Shown one piece after another: positions 1 through 6,779 of a stretch of DNA of 9,224 nt (positions are counted from its first letter, which is position 1; each line of letters starts with the position of its first letter). The DNA comes from Puniceicoccales bacterium. Its GTDB lineage: Bacteria; Verrucomicrobiota; Verrucomicrobiia; Opitutales; JAIRKQ01. Under the pieces are notes generated by a model. The model did not search any database, was not told where the DNA came from, and was given only the letters and a program-made list of their open reading frames with translations. Both the position numbers and the translations under genes were made by a program. The stretch is from assembly GCA_031266155.1 (NCBI GenBank), contig JAISBO010000029.1, positions 1-9,224 on the forward strand, in the 5' to 3' direction.

Positions 1-1454
1 GAATATCCCGTACCAACTTCGGAATGTGTGTCCCCATAGCTCTGGGGATAGCGCAGTTCCATGGCTATGACAATTTTTGCCGTCTTGCCGGAAAGTACCG
101 TTAGCTTTGGAGCACTCATAAGGTCTGATCCAGCATGCTGTTCCAATGCCTGGATCATAACGTTGCACTGTAGGCTATTTAATACACCGGTAAAATTTGT
201 CAGAGGTGTGGCCGATGCTCCCAGGTTTATTTGTCCTGGAAGTCCAGGCGGTTGGTTCGGCAGAGCAATGGGATCGGTTGTTTGATTTGTTCCAACTATT
301 TTCCCATCCCCCCTCGAAAAATTTGTGGATGCGAATGTTTCTACTAGTGTACGCAGGTTGTCGTGCTGCGAACGATCAACGGTTTTCCCGGTCTGGAAAA
401 ATATTTTGTCGTCAGCATTTTTTCTTCCAAATTGCCAACGAAAGCCTAACTCATCGAGTACGCCCTGCTGAACTTCCAGGAACTTCGTTTCAATTTCAAC
501 CTGTTTAACTTCGGAGTATTTTCGAAGTATGTTGCTAATTTTTCTTAAATTCCTTCCCGTGTTGGTAACTATTATCTGGGATCCATCGAATGCTAGATTG
601 CTACCGGCAATGTCTTTGAAATTTATTCCTGCCCGTTGAAAAAATTCTTTTATGGCGTGTTCTTCATCGGCAACATCTTCCGGAGAGCCTGGAGAATTGT
701 ACATGTGATGATTTATGCCTTGAATACCTGTTAGTCGGACCAAAGTTGCTCGAGATATGGGGAAAAATTGCGTATCTAATATGCCTTCGCTCAGGTCACG
801 TTTGTAAATAATGACCGTATCCTTGGTGATATCAAATTGGTAGGAAACAGATTGTGCAATCAATTCAACCAAGCGGTAGAGAGAAATATTTTTCAAATTC
901 AAATTTACCACCGGTTCATGTTCCACACTCGTCATCCCAAGCAATACAATGTTCATACCCTTTCCATCATCATCGGGAGAAGGATCATTAACTTCCGCCA
1001 TGTTGGCCAATGATTCAATTACCCGAGACAGAGGGGTATTTATAAATCTTACCCGGGGAATGATAATTCTATTTGCCCTTTCAAAGAGCGTATTTTCATG
1101 TAAATCAGTGGCTGAATGGCTATCTAAAATCGGGTCTTTTGGGGTGGACGTTTGCCAATTTAGCTCAACCTCTTCCAGCAATTCTTTTCGAGTAGCTTGG
1201 TGAAGGGCATTTTGGTTGCTGAAAAATGTGACATTGGCCTTTCTTTTTCTTGATTTGACTGCAGGGAGTACCCCATCGTCCGTTAAATTTATTTCCGCTG
1301 TTTTTTCTGGTATTGGATGGTCGGGATCAAATTTGGTGGATTGGGTGAATATTTTTCGTTGTAATTCTTCGATATTATTAAAAGAAGATTCGGCAGATAA
1401 CGACAAAGTAGCCGCCAAGACCAATGTACAAAACCTAACCCTTTTCGATCCCAT
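1..1454 (-). CDS. Secretin (PilQ/GspD superfamily, Amuc_1098-like), 3' end off the window
   Basis: Partial gene: 484 codons are readable on the minus strand with no stop before the left edge. Secretins form the outer-membrane ring of type IV pili or type II/III secretion systems. The protein opens with a signal peptide (MGSKRVRF, then a hydrophobic stretch to about residue 21). Residues 130-146 (IIPRVRFINTPLSRVIE) and 182-217 resemble the N-terminal STN/N0-like region of verrucomicrobial secretins. Residues 318-340 (QVEIETKFLEVQQG, then LDELGFRW) match the start of the secretin C-domain, and 445-461 (LMSAPKLTVLSGKTAKI) match its conserved beta-strand motif. A Pro/Gly/Asn-rich loop lies at about 383-415. 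ATG at 1454 is the first possible start, because an in-frame TAG lies 9 nt upstream; there is no clear Shine-Dalgarno. Family call is firm; pilus versus type II secretion cannot be decided without the neighbours to the left. Confidence 0.8.
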   Translation of the reverse strand, partial: MGSKRVRFCTLVLAATLSLSAESSFNNIEELQRKIFTQSTKFDPDHPIPEKTAEINLTDDGVLPAVKSRKRKANVTFFSNQNALHQATRKELLEEVELNWQTSTPKDPILDSHSATDLHENTLFERANRIIIPRVRFINTPLSRVIESLANMAEVNDPSPDDDGKGMNIVLLGMTSVEHEPVVNLNLKNISLYRLVELIAQSVSYQFDITKDTVIIYKRDLSEGILDTQFFPISRATLVRLTGIQGINHHMYNSPGSPEDVADEEHAIKEFFQRAGINFKDIAGSNLAFDGSQIIVTNTGRNLRKISNILRKYSEVKQVEIETKFLEVQQGVLDELGFRWQFGRKNADDKIFFQTGKTVDRSQHDNLRTLVETFASTNFSRGDGKIVGTNQTTDPIALPNQPPGLPGQINLGASATPLTNFTGVLNSLQCNVMIQALEQHAGSDLMSAPKLTVLSGKTAKIVIAMELRYPQSYGDTHSEVGTGY

Positions 1455-1557
1455 TCTTATCTAGGAAAAGGATATAGGAATTTTACACATTTGCAAAACA
1501 AATTATTGTTTGCAAAAAATTCTTGTCTGGTTGTCCGTTTAACGTAGGTATCCGTCC
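1455..1557. promoter_or_regulatory. Divergent control region between the secretin gene and the unknown plus-strand ORF
   Basis: These 103 nt separate two divergently transcribed genes and must hold the promoter of each if both are expressed. It is AT-rich near the secretin side and contains the dyad at 1491-1515. I see no convincing paired -35/-10 hexamers for either direction; a TAAAAT hexamer on the minus strand just downstream of the dyad is the best -10 candidate for the secretin gene, without a well-spaced -35. Confidence 0.4.
1491..1515. repeat. Imperfect inverted repeat, possible operator
   Basis: Left arm TTGCAAAACAA and right arm TTGTTTGCAA are reverse complements apart from one extra A in the left arm, separated by about 4 nt (ATTA). 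It is too AT-rich and lacks the GC stem of a typical intrinsic terminator. Placement between divergent starts suits a transcription-factor site, but this is inference from position and symmetry only. Confidence 0.4.
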
Positions 1558-2184
1558 ATGAACATTCTAGTCATTTCGCTTATTTTATTGCCGAATATTG
1601 GTGGATCCATTGATCAAAAGACAACCCTTGCCATCAATGAAATATATCTTGCAGGGCAATTTGATTCCATACTTTTGCTGGTGGATGAAAAAGCATCCCT
1701 GGAAGAAAATTTTCCCTTTGCCAAAGTTCATGAGTGGTATTTGCCAAATTTTACCAACCTAGACCTTGCCATCGATGCAATACTAGACTCTTTGAAACGA
1801 ATGGATGCTACCATTGACGGTGATTGTTTATTTACAATAATATACGAAGATGATTCTTTGGTTGAACGAATTGCAAAAAAAGTACAGCCGAATAATAACA
1901 TCTGCTTTATGCCTTCTTCGAATCTCCCGGCCATGAATACTTTTACGAGACTTTCACTCGACATACGGAGCCAATGTGGATACGATTATTTCATGGGGAA
2001 AATGGCAGAATATGTAACAAAAACTAACAGCCTAGCTGGAAATACTTCAATAGGCAAAGTAAACAAACTTAAGTGGATGCATATTCATTGGGTTGGGAAA
2101 CCACCCTCTCATGCGCTTTCTTACCAAAAAGGAATGGGAATTAAAAAACAACGGGATGGCCGGCATTTCATCGACCAGGTATAA
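1558..2184 (+). CDS. Unrecognised protein, possibly truncated, 3' end antisense to the oppA-like gene
   Basis: A 208-residue ORF that I cannot assign. Residues 1-160 look like real protein: MNILVISLILL is a hydrophobic beta-strand-like start, followed by alternating helices and strands (TLAINEIYLAGQFDSILLLVD at about 23-43, LFTIIYED at about 91-98), suggesting a Rossmann-like alpha/beta domain. There is a faint resemblance in layout to the N-terminal domain of electron transfer flavoprotein alpha subunits, too weak to name it. From about residue 163 (SIGKVNKLKWMH onward) the sequence is basic and low in structure and is encoded opposite the C-terminus of the gene on the other strand. That tail overlap of 138 nt suggests that the original 3' end was lost and translation now runs on to a chance stop. 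A weak TAGG lies about 9 nt before the ATG. Codon use in the first 480 nt resembles its neighbours. Confidence 0.5.
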   Translation: MNILVISLILLPNIGGSIDQKTTLAINEIYLAGQFDSILLLVDEKASLEENFPFAKVHEWYLPNFTNLDLAIDAILDSLKRMDATIDGDCLFTIIYEDDSLVERIAKKVQPNNNICFMPSSNLPAMNTFTRLSLDIRSQCGYDYFMGKMAEYVTKTNSLAGNTSIGKVNKLKWMHIHWVGKPPSHALSYQKGMGIKKQRDGRHFIDQV

Positions 2185-3657
2185 CTCCGCCTCCTTTGTC
2201 AACCTTCTCAGTTTTTTCTTGCTGGTGGTTTTTTCGATCCGCTTTATCATCTCATCATAGGTTGGGTCGGCCCATTTCCCATAATTATAGGAATCTTGGG
2301 ACATAAAAATATGCATGATAAACGCAGGGTTGCAATGTAAACCCCCGAGGGAAACTTTGATCATATCAAAGCTTGTTTTCTTCCTATGGGCGAAAAAGGA
2401 GTCAAAGCCCCTATTATCTATGGAAGTATCTACCCCTAGAACATTTTTCCAATCTTCCTTAATTTGTTCTAGGGCTATGGCATATGATCCGGCATCCAAG
2501 GTATTGCACAATATTCTTACGGGTGGAAATTTCGTCGTAGAATTATAGCCTGCTTCTTCAAATAGCTTGCGTGCCAACTGAACATCTTGCTTGAACAGGG
2601 GTGCATTATCGTATTTTTTATCATAGGCCGGAATAAAATTATAGGCTGCAAACGTTCTGTTTTTCCCCATTCTGGCTAACAACTTTTCCCGATCGATGGC
2701 CATAGCCAAGGCAAGCCTAATGTTTTTGTTTTGAAAAACAGGGTTTGTGACGTTAAATGCGAGGCCAAAACACTCGAATGCGGGAGATAGCATTAATTCT
2801 TTGTCTCGCAAGCAATCTCCAATCATGCTTTCATCGTCCCGTTGAAGCTCAACGATATCTACTTGCCTTTCTAAAAAGTCTTTTACAGCCACGGTTTGAT
2901 TGTTTTTTGCAAAAAATGTTACCGATGACAGCAATACATTGTCGGCATCCCAGTATTTAGGATTTTTTTTCAAAAACAAACTTATCCCTGGCCTTCTCTC
3001 CGCAAAAGCAAATGGGCCATTGGAGATGATTTTTAATTTAAAAACACTGGAAAAGTCGTCCAAAGGGCGAGTATACTCTTCTAACGACGCAACAACCCTA
3101 TCGTTTAATGGGAACCAGCATTGATGCATCAGGGTTATTAGGAAATACGGATCGCTCTTTTCCAGCTCAATTATCAACGTTCGAGAATTTACTGCCCGTA
3201 TCCCAACCATGGAAAAATTACGAATTTTCCTATTGAAAAAAGCCTTGGCATTGAGGACGGGGAAAAATACATCTACTGCCGCACAGGCGAATTTGGATGA
3301 TAGTGCACGTTTGACAGCATAGACAAAGTCTCCTGCTGTAACAGGAGTTCCATCGGACCATATGGCATTGTCTCTTAGAAAGAACTCATATATTTTTTTA
3401 TCAGGCGATATGTTCCACCGTTCTGCCACACCAGGTAGCGGCTTCATTGTTTCAGGATCTGGGACAACCAAACCTTCGAAAACAGCCTGCATAATCTTAC
3501 GGTCGCTGCTACTGTATACCTGTTGTGGATCCGCATTTAGCAGTTCATTCGGAGAAGATATCCTTAAATTTTGTTGAACAATGTCTACTTCTTTTTTTTT
3601 ACATCCGGGAAGCATGCATAGAGAGATTATAACAAAGAATAGCCATGTATTTTTCAT
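2047..3657 (-). CDS. Peptide ABC transporter substrate-binding lipoprotein (OppA/DppA family)
   Basis: A 536-residue family 5 extracellular solute-binding protein, close to the usual OppA length (about 540). It would capture oligopeptides or related ligands outside the inner membrane for an ABC importer. The signal peptide ends in a lipobox, LPGC at 16-19, so Cys19 should be lipidated; a lysine run follows. Family signatures are visible: VAERWNISPDKKIYEF (77-92), WSDGTPVTAGDFVYAVKRAL (100-119), NGPFAF (213-218), NPKYWDAD (232-239) and IRLALAMAIDREKL (313-326). The end, MNMHPLKFVYFAY, is like the natural C-terminus of this family, so the gene is intact. It starts 16 nt after the phosphorylase-like gene and is probably cotranscribed with it. 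No permease or ATPase gene is present nearby. There is no Shine-Dalgarno upstream of the ATG. Ligand (peptide, murein peptide, other) cannot be told from sequence. Confidence 0.88.
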   Translation of the reverse strand: MKNTWLFFVIISLCMLPGCKKKEVDIVQQNLRISSPNELLNADPQQVYSSSDRKIMQAVFEGLVVPDPETMKPLPGVAERWNISPDKKIYEFFLRDNAIWSDGTPVTAGDFVYAVKRALSSKFACAAVDVFFPVLNAKAFFNRKIRNFSMVGIRAVNSRTLIIELEKSDPYFLITLMHQCWFPLNDRVVASLEEYTRPLDDFSSVFKLKIISNGPFAFAERRPGISLFLKKNPKYWDADNVLLSSVTFFAKNNQTVAVKDFLERQVDIVELQRDDESMIGDCLRDKELMLSPAFECFGLAFNVTNPVFQNKNIRLALAMAIDREKLLARMGKNRTFAAYNFIPAYDKKYDNAPLFKQDVQLARKLFEEAGYNSTTKFPPVRILCNTLDAGSYAIALEQIKEDWKNVLGVDTSIDNRGFDSFFAHRKKTSFDMIKVSLGGLHCNPAFIMHIFMSQDSYNYGKWADPTYDEMIKRIEKTTSKKKLRRLTKEAELYLVDEMPAIPLFFNSHSFLVRKRMRGWFPNPMNMHPLKFVYFAY

Positions 3658-3673
3658 AGGAAATTTTTATATG

Positions 3674-4999
3674 CTATGCGATGCGTTCTACAATTAGCTC
3701 GTTTAATGCCGGTCTTTTCGGAGCGAGCCTATAGGCATCCCTAAAGTACTCTAGGGCAGATTCAAGATTTGTTTCGTCGTTATAGTGAATCATTATGAGC
3801 GGCTCTCCTTGTTTAATTTGCATGCCAACTTTCATTATGTCGGATACTCCAACCATGTGGTCTATGGTCCCATCGGGTTTCTTTGATAAAATACTTACTC
3901 CCCGTGCGATCATGCCAGCGTTCACCGTATGGATGTAGCCCCGTTTTTGTGCCGCCAGTTTCCGTGAATACTTGGCCTGTGGATATTTTTCTGGATTATC
4001 GATATAGGATATGTCTCCTCCTTGTTCTGCTATTAATTCTTTAAATTTATTTAGAGCCGATCCGTCGGAAAGTTTTTTAATGATCAATTGTTTGGCTGAT
4101 AATGTTGACCCTGCAACTCCTGCCAATCTGATAAATTCCATGCCAACTCGCAGGATTAAATCTTGCATTTCCACATCACCTTGGCCCTGAAGTAATTCGA
4201 TGGTTTCTTTGATTTCCAACCAAGTTCCCACCGTTTTCCCAAGGGGTTGATTGGCATCCGTTACAATCGCAATGCACTTTTTATTCAAAGCTCGAGCAAC
4301 GCGTGTTATCATTCTACCGAGCTGTTTGGCCTGCTCCATGTCCTTTACGAAAGAACCGTTACCCCACTTAACATCGACAACAACACCGTCTGCCCCGGAA
4401 GACAACTTGCTTCCCAAAATGCTTCCTGTTACAAGCGGCACACTAGAGATTGTGCCAATTAAACGCCTAACTTTATCAAGAGTCACATCTACGGGGGCGA
4501 TATTTTCCGGCTGTTTATAGTAGCAGCATCCTATTTTTTTAAGTTGTTTTTGAAACTTTTTAGCATCAAATTGATAGTCAAATCCGGGGATGGATGACAT
4601 CTTGTCTAGATCAGGAATGACCAATCCATCGTAGCTGTCGACCAAGGTTGGGACTGCTATCCCACAACAGGCAGCTATTGCCATCAAAACAAAAGCCGAT
4701 TTATCTCCCACTCCCCCCGTGGAGCACCTATCAACTTTGGGGGCAGAAATCATCCCAAGATCGATGATATCTCCGGACAGCATCAATTCTTCCGTCCACG
4801 TTGAGGCCTCCGGTATACTCATACTTTGAAAATACACGGCCATCAAAAAAGCCGATAACTGGAAGTCGGGAATTTTTTTGGTAATTATGGCATTTGTTAT
4901 CTCTCGTATTTCATTATCTGTCAGTTCTTCCCCACAAACTTTTTTCTCTATCAACACTCCAAAGCGTTTCATTACCTCATGGCTTATCTCGCTATTCAT
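3674..4999 (-). CDS. Divergent thymidine/pyrimidine-nucleoside phosphorylase family protein
   Basis: With ATG at 4999 the protein has 441 residues, matching E. coli DeoA (440). An in-frame TTG at 5068 would add 23 residues, but it lies inside a promoter-like TTGACA and the extension has no family counterpart. The family normally splits thymidine or uridine with phosphate to base plus (deoxy)ribose-1-phosphate in the cytoplasm. Family marks, numbered from this ATG: the helical N-domain, STGGVGDK (93-100), LDKMSSIPGFDY (131-142), VPLVTGSILGSKL (187-199), DGVVVDVKWGNGSF (204-217) and the C-terminal beta/alpha domain. By manual alignment, key DeoA residues differ: K84 is Arg91, H85 is Cys92, S95 is Ala102, S113 is Val120, T123 is Asp130 and K190 is Ser197; S86, R171 and S186 are kept (Ser93, Arg178, Ser193). 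The glycine-rich loop GRGLGHTGG is replaced. Membership is solid, but ordinary phosphorylase activity is doubtful. First gene of a probable operon with the oppA-like gene. Confidence 0.82.
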   Translation of the reverse strand: MNSEISHEVMKRFGVLIEKKVCGEELTDNEIREITNAIITKKIPDFQLSAFLMAVYFQSMSIPEASTWTEELMLSGDIIDLGMISAPKVDRCSTGGVGDKSAFVLMAIAACCGIAVPTLVDSYDGLVIPDLDKMSSIPGFDYQFDAKKFQKQLKKIGCCYYKQPENIAPVDVTLDKVRRLIGTISSVPLVTGSILGSKLSSGADGVVVDVKWGNGSFVKDMEQAKQLGRMITRVARALNKKCIAIVTDANQPLGKTVGTWLEIKETIELLQGQGDVEMQDLILRVGMEFIRLAGVAGSTLSAKQLIIKKLSDGSALNKFKELIAEQGGDISYIDNPEKYPQAKYSRKLAAQKRGYIHTVNAGMIARGVSILSKKPDGTIDHMVGVSDIMKVGMQIKQGEPLIMIHYNDETNLESALEYFRDAYRLAPKRPALNELIVERIA

Positions 5000-5025
5000 A
5001 TTTTTTATCCATGTATCCTCTCCCC
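4992..5025 (-). promoter_or_regulatory. Leader ORF with strong Shine-Dalgarno overlapping the phosphorylase-like start
   Basis: On the minus strand GGGGAGAGGA (5025-5016) is followed by ATG at 5012; the GGAG core is 7 nt from that ATG. This frame reads MDKKYE and stops at TAG (4994-4992), 2 nt past the ATG of the main gene (4999-4997), which itself has no good ribosome site. The arrangement fits translational coupling, with ribosomes finishing the six-codon peptide restarting at the overlapping ATG. Sequence shows the arrangement; coupling is inferred. Confidence 0.4.
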
Positions 5026-5028
5026 AAG

Positions 5029-5042
5029 CCGCAAATATGCGG
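5029..5042. repeat. Short perfect dyad in the leader of the phosphorylase-like gene
   Basis: Arms CCGCA and TGCGG flank a 4-base AATA centre. It lies just upstream of the Shine-Dalgarno of the leader ORF, so it could act as a small RNA hairpin or an operator half-site pair. The five-base stem is short and may be chance. Confidence 0.3.
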
Positions 5043-5081
5043 TATGTTTTTTTATGCGAAAATGTCAATCATTTATGTCAA
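5040..5081 (-). promoter_or_regulatory. Candidate promoter of the phosphorylase-like/oppA-like pair
   Basis: Two perfect TTGACA hexamers occur on the minus strand at 5081-5076 and 5068-5063, 13 bp apart. Possible -10 partners are CATAAA (5056-5051, 19-nt spacer from the distal hexamer) and CATACC (5046-5041, 16-nt spacer from the proximal one). The -35 matches are good and the -10 matches weak. If either is used, transcription begins downstream of the TTG at 5068, which rules that codon out as the start. Confidence 0.35.
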
Positions 5082-5140
5082 AAGTTCAAAAATTTCGTAG
5101 CAGAAATATGATCCGAGACTTTGAATTTTTATTTAATTTC

Positions 5141-5602
5141 CTATTTAGGAAGGTCTAGCAATAGCTGCTCAAATTCTAGGGCGAAATCTTTTGCCGTTTC
5201 GAAATTCTTATATATGCTGGCGAAACGCAGATATGCGACCGGTTCGCAGGTCCTTAGTCGGTCCATTATCATGTCTCCAATTTTCTCCGATGGGACTTTT
5301 TCGGGATATTTCGAAATAATTTCTGCCAGAATTCCATTGACAATGCTATTAACTTTTTCTTTGACCCCACTTTGTTTTTTAAATGCCTTCATTAGCCCCG
5401 TTTTGATTTTTTCCCCATCAAATTCTTCCTTCCGGCCATCCCGTTTAATAACAATTGGATATTCGACGCATAGGATTTCATTCGTGAAAAATCTATGGTC
5501 ACACTTTAGACATACACGCCTACGACGGATGGAAGTCGCATCCGCAGTAACACGGGTATCAGTGACTTTTGAATATAAATGTCCGCATTTCGGGCATTTC
5601 AT
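5141..5602 (-). CDS. nrdR: Transcriptional repressor NrdR
   Basis: With ATG at 5602 the protein is 153 residues, in line with other NrdR proteins (E. coli 149). NrdR binds ATP/dATP through an ATP-cone and represses ribonucleotide reductase operons. The zinc ribbon is complete: MKCPKCGH gives Cys3 and Cys6, and VCLKC gives Cys31 and Cys34, with the typical IRRRR stretch (25-29) between. The ATP-cone follows from about 46 (IVIKRDGRKEEFDGEKI) to 136, ending with the conserved VAYLRFASIYKNF. An upstream in-frame ATG at 5632 would add MIWDVHHCFS, which the family lacks, so the inner start is preferred although neither has a clear Shine-Dalgarno. It lies 141 nt before the phosphorylase-like start on the same strand, so cotranscription is possible but that gene has its own promoter-like hexamers. 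No ribonucleotide reductase gene or NrdR-box pair is visible in the window. Confidence 0.95.
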   Translation of the reverse strand: MKCPKCGHLYSKVTDTRVTADATSIRRRRVCLKCDHRFFTNEILCVEYPIVIKRDGRKEEFDGEKIKTGLMKAFKKQSGVKEKVNSIVNGILAEIISKYPEKVPSEKIGDMIMDRLRTCEPVAYLRFASIYKNFETAKDFALEFEQLLLDLPK

Positions 5603-5765
5603 TGAAAAACAATGATGCACATCCCAAATCATTAATCAATGTTAAATTTTCACACACCTTTCATAGCCTTTCCATGTCCATGTTTGAAAAGATAACGGCT
5701 TAAATGGTTCATGGGTTTTATGTTGACTATTGCTACTGTGCGAAAAATTTTAATCATCCAAACCC
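5603..5765. promoter_or_regulatory. Divergent intergenic region between nrdR and hldD
   Basis: These 163 nt must carry the promoters of both divergent genes. On the plus strand TTGACT at 5723-5728 is a plausible -35 for hldD, but the following AATTTTAAT stretch offers only a poorly spaced -10. On the minus strand a TATGAA hexamer upstream of nrdR is a weak -10 candidate. I see no NrdR-box-like palindrome, no hairpin and no RNA gene here. Confidence 0.35.
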
Positions 5766-6779
5766 ATGAAACTTACAGAGGCGGGAACTATTTTAGTCAC
5801 GGGTGGTGCTGGATTTATTGGGAGTGCTTTGATTAACGAATTGAACAATAGGGGGTTTGAAAATATCATTGTTTCGGATTTTTTAGGCAGTGACAACAAA
5901 TTTCTCAACCTTGTTCCATTGCGGTTCAACGACTACATCGAAGCGGACACCATGCTTGATATGATAGAAAAAAAAGATCCCAAATTGAATGCGATTACCC
6001 ATATTTTCCATCTGGGAGCGTGTTCATCAACTACGGAAAAGAATGCAGCCTATTTGATTAAAAACAACTACGAATACACAAAGGCATTGGCCAATTTTGC
6101 CCACGGCAGGCACGTCCGTTTTGTCTATGCATCATCGGCGGCTACCTATGGGGATGGGTCCCGGGGAATGTCCGATCAAATTTTTCCAAACACGGACCTG
6201 CGTCCATTGAACGCATACGGATATTCCAAACATCTCTTCGATTTGTACGCTGCCAGAAACAATTTGCATGTCCATGGCATGAAATATTTCAATGTTTTCG
6301 GCCCCAACGAATATCATAAGGGGACCATGCGTAGCATGGTATTAAAAGCCTACGAATCAATCCTTGCCAATGGCAAAGTGTATCTGTTCAAAAGTGATAG
6401 ACAGGAGTTTAAGGATGGGGAACAGAGGCGAGATTTTCTGTACGTAAAAGATGCCGTTGCCATGACAATATTTTTGGCAGAAATTCCAGAAGCGGTCAAT
6501 GGGAAACCCACCCATGGTATTTACAACCTTGGTTCTGGAGTAGCATCCACATGGAAAGAGTTAGCTTTTGCCATTTTTGAAGCCATGGGGAAGGAAGCCC
6601 ACATAGAATTCATCGATATGCCAGGCGAGTTGAAAGATAAATATCAGTACCACACCTGTGCGGATATTTCAAAGTTGCACAGCTTGGGATATGACCAACC
6701 AATCACACCTCTAAAGGCCGCTGTGAAAGATTACGTACAAAATTACCTCATGGAGGGTATGAAAATTTTAAACTATTAG
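5766..6779 (+). CDS. hldD: ADP-L-glycero-D-manno-heptose 6-epimerase
   Basis: A 337-residue NAD(P)-dependent short-chain dehydrogenase/epimerase. HldD (RfaD) converts ADP-D-glycero- to ADP-L-glycero-D-manno-heptose in the cytoplasm, the last step in making the heptose donor for the LPS inner core. The Rossmann motif is at 12-19 (TGGAGFIG), HLGACSSTT at 82-90 and YASSAATYG at 121-129. The catalytic YGYSK is at 151-155 (Tyr151, Lys155), YFNVFGPNEYHKGTM at 174-188 carries the second catalytic Lys (Lys185), and RRDFLYVKD is at 221-229. ACSSTT and HKGTM separate it from generic UDP-glucose epimerases. It is slightly longer than the E. coli enzyme (310) through a short N-terminal extension and a few small insertions. 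The ATG lacks a Shine-Dalgarno. It stands alone on this strand, with no other LPS gene adjacent. Confidence 0.95.
   Translation: MKLTEAGTILVTGGAGFIGSALINELNNRGFENIIVSDFLGSDNKFLNLVPLRFNDYIEADTMLDMIEKKDPKLNAITHIFHLGACSSTTEKNAAYLIKNNYEYTKALANFAHGRHVRFVYASSAATYGDGSRGMSDQIFPNTDLRPLNAYGYSKHLFDLYAARNNLHVHGMKYFNVFGPNEYHKGTMRSMVLKAYESILANGKVYLFKSDRQEFKDGEQRRDFLYVKDAVAMTIFLAEIPEAVNGKPTHGIYNLGSGVASTWKELAFAIFEAMGKEAHIEFIDMPGELKDKYQYHTCADISKLHSLGYDQPITPLKAAVKDYVQNYLMEGMKILNY

Noticed and set aside
197..508. Plus-strand ORFs within 61-1464
   Set aside because: The minus strand reads continuously as a secretin through this whole stretch; the plus-strand frames have no recognisable features.
5066..5068. TTG as the start of the phosphorylase-like gene (464 residues)
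   Set aside because: It lies inside a promoter-like TTGACA, adds 23 residues with no family counterpart, and the ATG at 4999 gives the usual family length.
5630..5632. Upstream ATG for nrdR
   Set aside because: It adds ten residues before MKCPKCGH, which is where NrdR proteins normally begin.
5603..5765. NrdR box near nrdR
   Set aside because: I looked for an ACA-rich palindrome of the NrdR-box kind and found none that fits.
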